From Flavobacterium pectinovorum (GTDB taxonomy: Bacteria > Bacteroidota > Bacteroidia > Flavobacteriales > Flavobacteriaceae), in assembly GCF_006438875.1 (NCBI RefSeq), contig NZ_RCZH01000002.1, forward strand, positions 264,425-317,352: 52,928 nt of DNA. The letters run 5' to 3'. The notes beneath the pieces were generated by a model that saw nothing but the letters and a program-made list of their open reading frames with translations, did no database searches and had not been told where the DNA came from. This document shows, in pieces, positions 51,637 through 52,928 of the stretch; the first letter of the stretch is position 1; each line of letters starts with the position of its first letter. The position numbers and the translations under genes were made by a program.

Positions 51637-52873
51637 GTTCTTTTTGCATATTTAGCAAATACGCCATATTCTTTATCACATGATCGTGTTTCTTGACAAA
51701 CGGATTTTCTTCATTCCAGACATAACCCGCCAAAACCGAGCATATTTTTTCTTTTACATCCGGATTTTCGGGTTGATGAAAAAACAAGGTTTGAAGGTTT
51801 CCTGTGTACCATTCTTTCACGTAAGTGGTAAAAACAGCAATTCCGCGTTTCATGTATTCTGTAAATTCAACTTCCCAATCTACTTCGATTCCTTGTGACT
51901 CCTTAATATATAGTTTAGCTGCCAGCATTCCTGATTCTGTAGCAAAAGCAACTCCGGATGAAAAAACAGGATCTAAGAATTCAGAGCTATTTCCTGTTAG
52001 AGCAAAACCATCACCATACATTCTTTTTACAGCTCTTGAGTAGTTTTCCAGTTTTACAGGTTCAAACAAAAACTCAGTTCCTTTGAATCTTTTTATATAA
52101 TAATCCGACATTTGAATGGCATTTCTTAGAGCTTCAGCATTGTCTTTATTTTCAGAAAGTGAATTAATAAAATCCGTTGGACCTACAACTCCTAAACTAG
52201 TATTTCCGTTCGAAAATGGAATTACCCATAACCAAACTTCGGTTTCCAGAATATCAAATGAAATCTGGGTTCCTTCTTCACCTTCTTCTCTGTTTATATC
52301 TTTTACATGTGTGAATATCGACGAATGTGGATCCAATTTTGACGGCGTATCAAGATCTAAAAGTCTTGGCAAAACTCTGCCATATCCGCTGGAATCAATT
52401 ATAAACTTGGCGTGGATTTCTTTTAAATTTCCATCCTTATCTTTTACGATAGTTTTAGAGTTTTTGCCTTCAAAGGAAACTTCCACAACCTCTGATTCAA
52501 ATTCCAGATCAATACCTTTTCTAATCACTTCCTGCGCCATTGTGTTGTCAAAATCAGCGCGCGGGACCTGCCACGTCCAATCCCAGCCTTCTCCAAATTT
52601 CTGACTAAAATCAAAAACACAGATTTCTTCTCCTCTGATAAAACGTGCTCCAAGTTTTTTCTCAAAATTCATTGCATCAAGACTCTCAAAAAGTTCAGCC
52701 TCAGCAAAATGATCCATAACTCGCGGTATAAGGCTTTCGCCGACTACAAGTCTTGGAAATTTTGTCTTCTCTACTACTTTAATCTTAACATTATTGTTAT
52801 GAAGATACGATGCCGAAACGCATCCCGAAGGTCCTGCACCTATCACTAAAACATCCACAAACTCCTTTGTCAT
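51623..52873 (-). CDS. Flavin-dependent oxidoreductase of the tryptophan-halogenase family
   Basis: This 416-aa protein has an N-terminal FAD loop (V-I-G-A-G-P-S-G), then V-V-G-E-S-L-I-P-R, a G-E-S segment seen in flavin halogenases. W-L-W-V-I-P matches the W-x-W-x-I-P motif that blocks monooxygenation in halogenases, and W-D-W-T-W-Q-V-P-R is a second Trp-rich segment. The C-terminal half has A-L-T-G-N-S-S-E-F-L-D-P-V-F-S-S-G-V, the second FAD region. In Flavobacteria such genes often sit in flexirubin/aryl-polyene pigment clusters. Halogenation versus hydroxylation cannot be decided here. The neighbouring cluster would lie beyond the right edge. Confidence 0.82.
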   Translation of the reverse strand: MTKEFVDVLVIGAGPSGCVSASYLHNNNVKIKVVEKTKFPRLVVGESLIPRVMDHFAEAELFESLDAMNFEKKLGARFIRGEEICVFDFSQKFGEGWDWTWQVPRADFDNTMAQEVIRKGIDLEFESEVVEVSFEGKNSKTIVKDKDGNLKEIHAKFIIDSSGYGRVLPRLLDLDTPSKLDPHSSIFTHVKDINREEGEEGTQISFDILETEVWLWVIPFSNGNTSLGVVGPTDFINSLSENKDNAEALRNAIQMSDYYIKRFKGTEFLFEPVKLENYSRAVKRMYGDGFALTGNSSEFLDPVFSSGVAFATESGMLAAKLYIKESQGIEVDWEVEFTEYMKRGIAVFTTYVKEWYTGNLQTLFFHQPENPDVKEKICSVLAGYVWNEENPFVKKHDHVIKNMAYLLNMQKEQSPE

Positions 52874-52928
52874 AATAAGAATGTTATTGATTATTAACTT
52901 ACATTTGCGTTCATCAAAATAACTACAT

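Noticed and set aside
1..52928. tRNA, rRNA, integrase or IS transposase marking an integrated element
   Set aside because: No cloverleaf, no rRNA-like segment and no recombinase motif found on either strand by eye; a structure-aware search would be needed for certainty.

Overview
The window looks like a chromosomal segment of a Flavobacterium-type Bacteroidota. It is AT-rich. It has SusC/SusD outer-membrane pairs, lipoproteins with Bacteroidetes lipoboxes, promoters of the TAnnTTTG (-7) type, weak ribosome binding sites, and many short palindromic intergenic repeats. I see no rRNA, tRNA, CRISPR array or transposase.

Bases 1-8.8 kb are a compact, very AT-rich defence island. It holds (a) a three-gene ABC-three-component (ABC-3C) type locus whose Rad50-like ATPase runs off the left edge; (b) a lone HEPN-like protein with an R-N-x3-H motif and a C-terminal zinc ribbon; (c) a three-gene operon of a PD-(D/E)xK nuclease (sce7726 family), an sce7725-family protein and a HEPN-associated RES (NAD-cleaving/ADP-ribosyltransferase-fold) protein; and (d) a two-gene operon of a soluble 282-aa protein and a four-helix membrane protein that resembles phage lambda RexA/RexB. 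Bases 8.8-10.3 kb hold an AHSA1-type protein, a tiny ORF and a broken antitoxin gene.

Bases 10.3-39.2 kb are an L-arabinan/L-arabinose utilisation locus. A GH97 glycosidase stands alone on the plus strand. A long minus-strand block runs SusC, SusD, GH43, GH51, GH43 plus C-terminal domain, GH43, GH43, GH127, GH51, araB, araD, araA and a lipoprotein mutarotase. Secreted enzymes cut arabinan and release arabinose, SusCD imports oligosaccharides, and AraA/AraB/AraD turn arabinose into D-xylulose 5-phosphate. The tkt-tal pair then feeds this into the pentose phosphate pathway. A Nudix-type regulator (AraR, NrtR family) is divergent from susC. Eight copies of the palindrome (T/C)AAGTGT-N7-ACACTTA or close variants lie upstream of GH97, araB, susC (three), araR, tkt and a sodium/sugar symporter, so the regulon can be read from sequence.

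Bases 39.4-45.8 kb are a galactose module: a GntR-type regulator with a LacI-like sensor domain, divergent from galM-galK-galT, followed by an SSS-family symporter whose upstream region carries an AraR-type operator.

Bases 46-51.4 kb are a second possible conflict locus: an XRE-type regulator, a 999-aa fusion of an archaeo-eukaryotic primase domain to a superfamily-2 helicase, and a class II Fic AMP-transferase. A 5'-truncated gene remnant and a palindromic element follow. The right end holds a flavin-dependent halogenase-like oxidoreductase. Repeat families fill most of the longer intergenic gaps, the most striking being a tandem repeat of exactly 245 bp between araR and tal.
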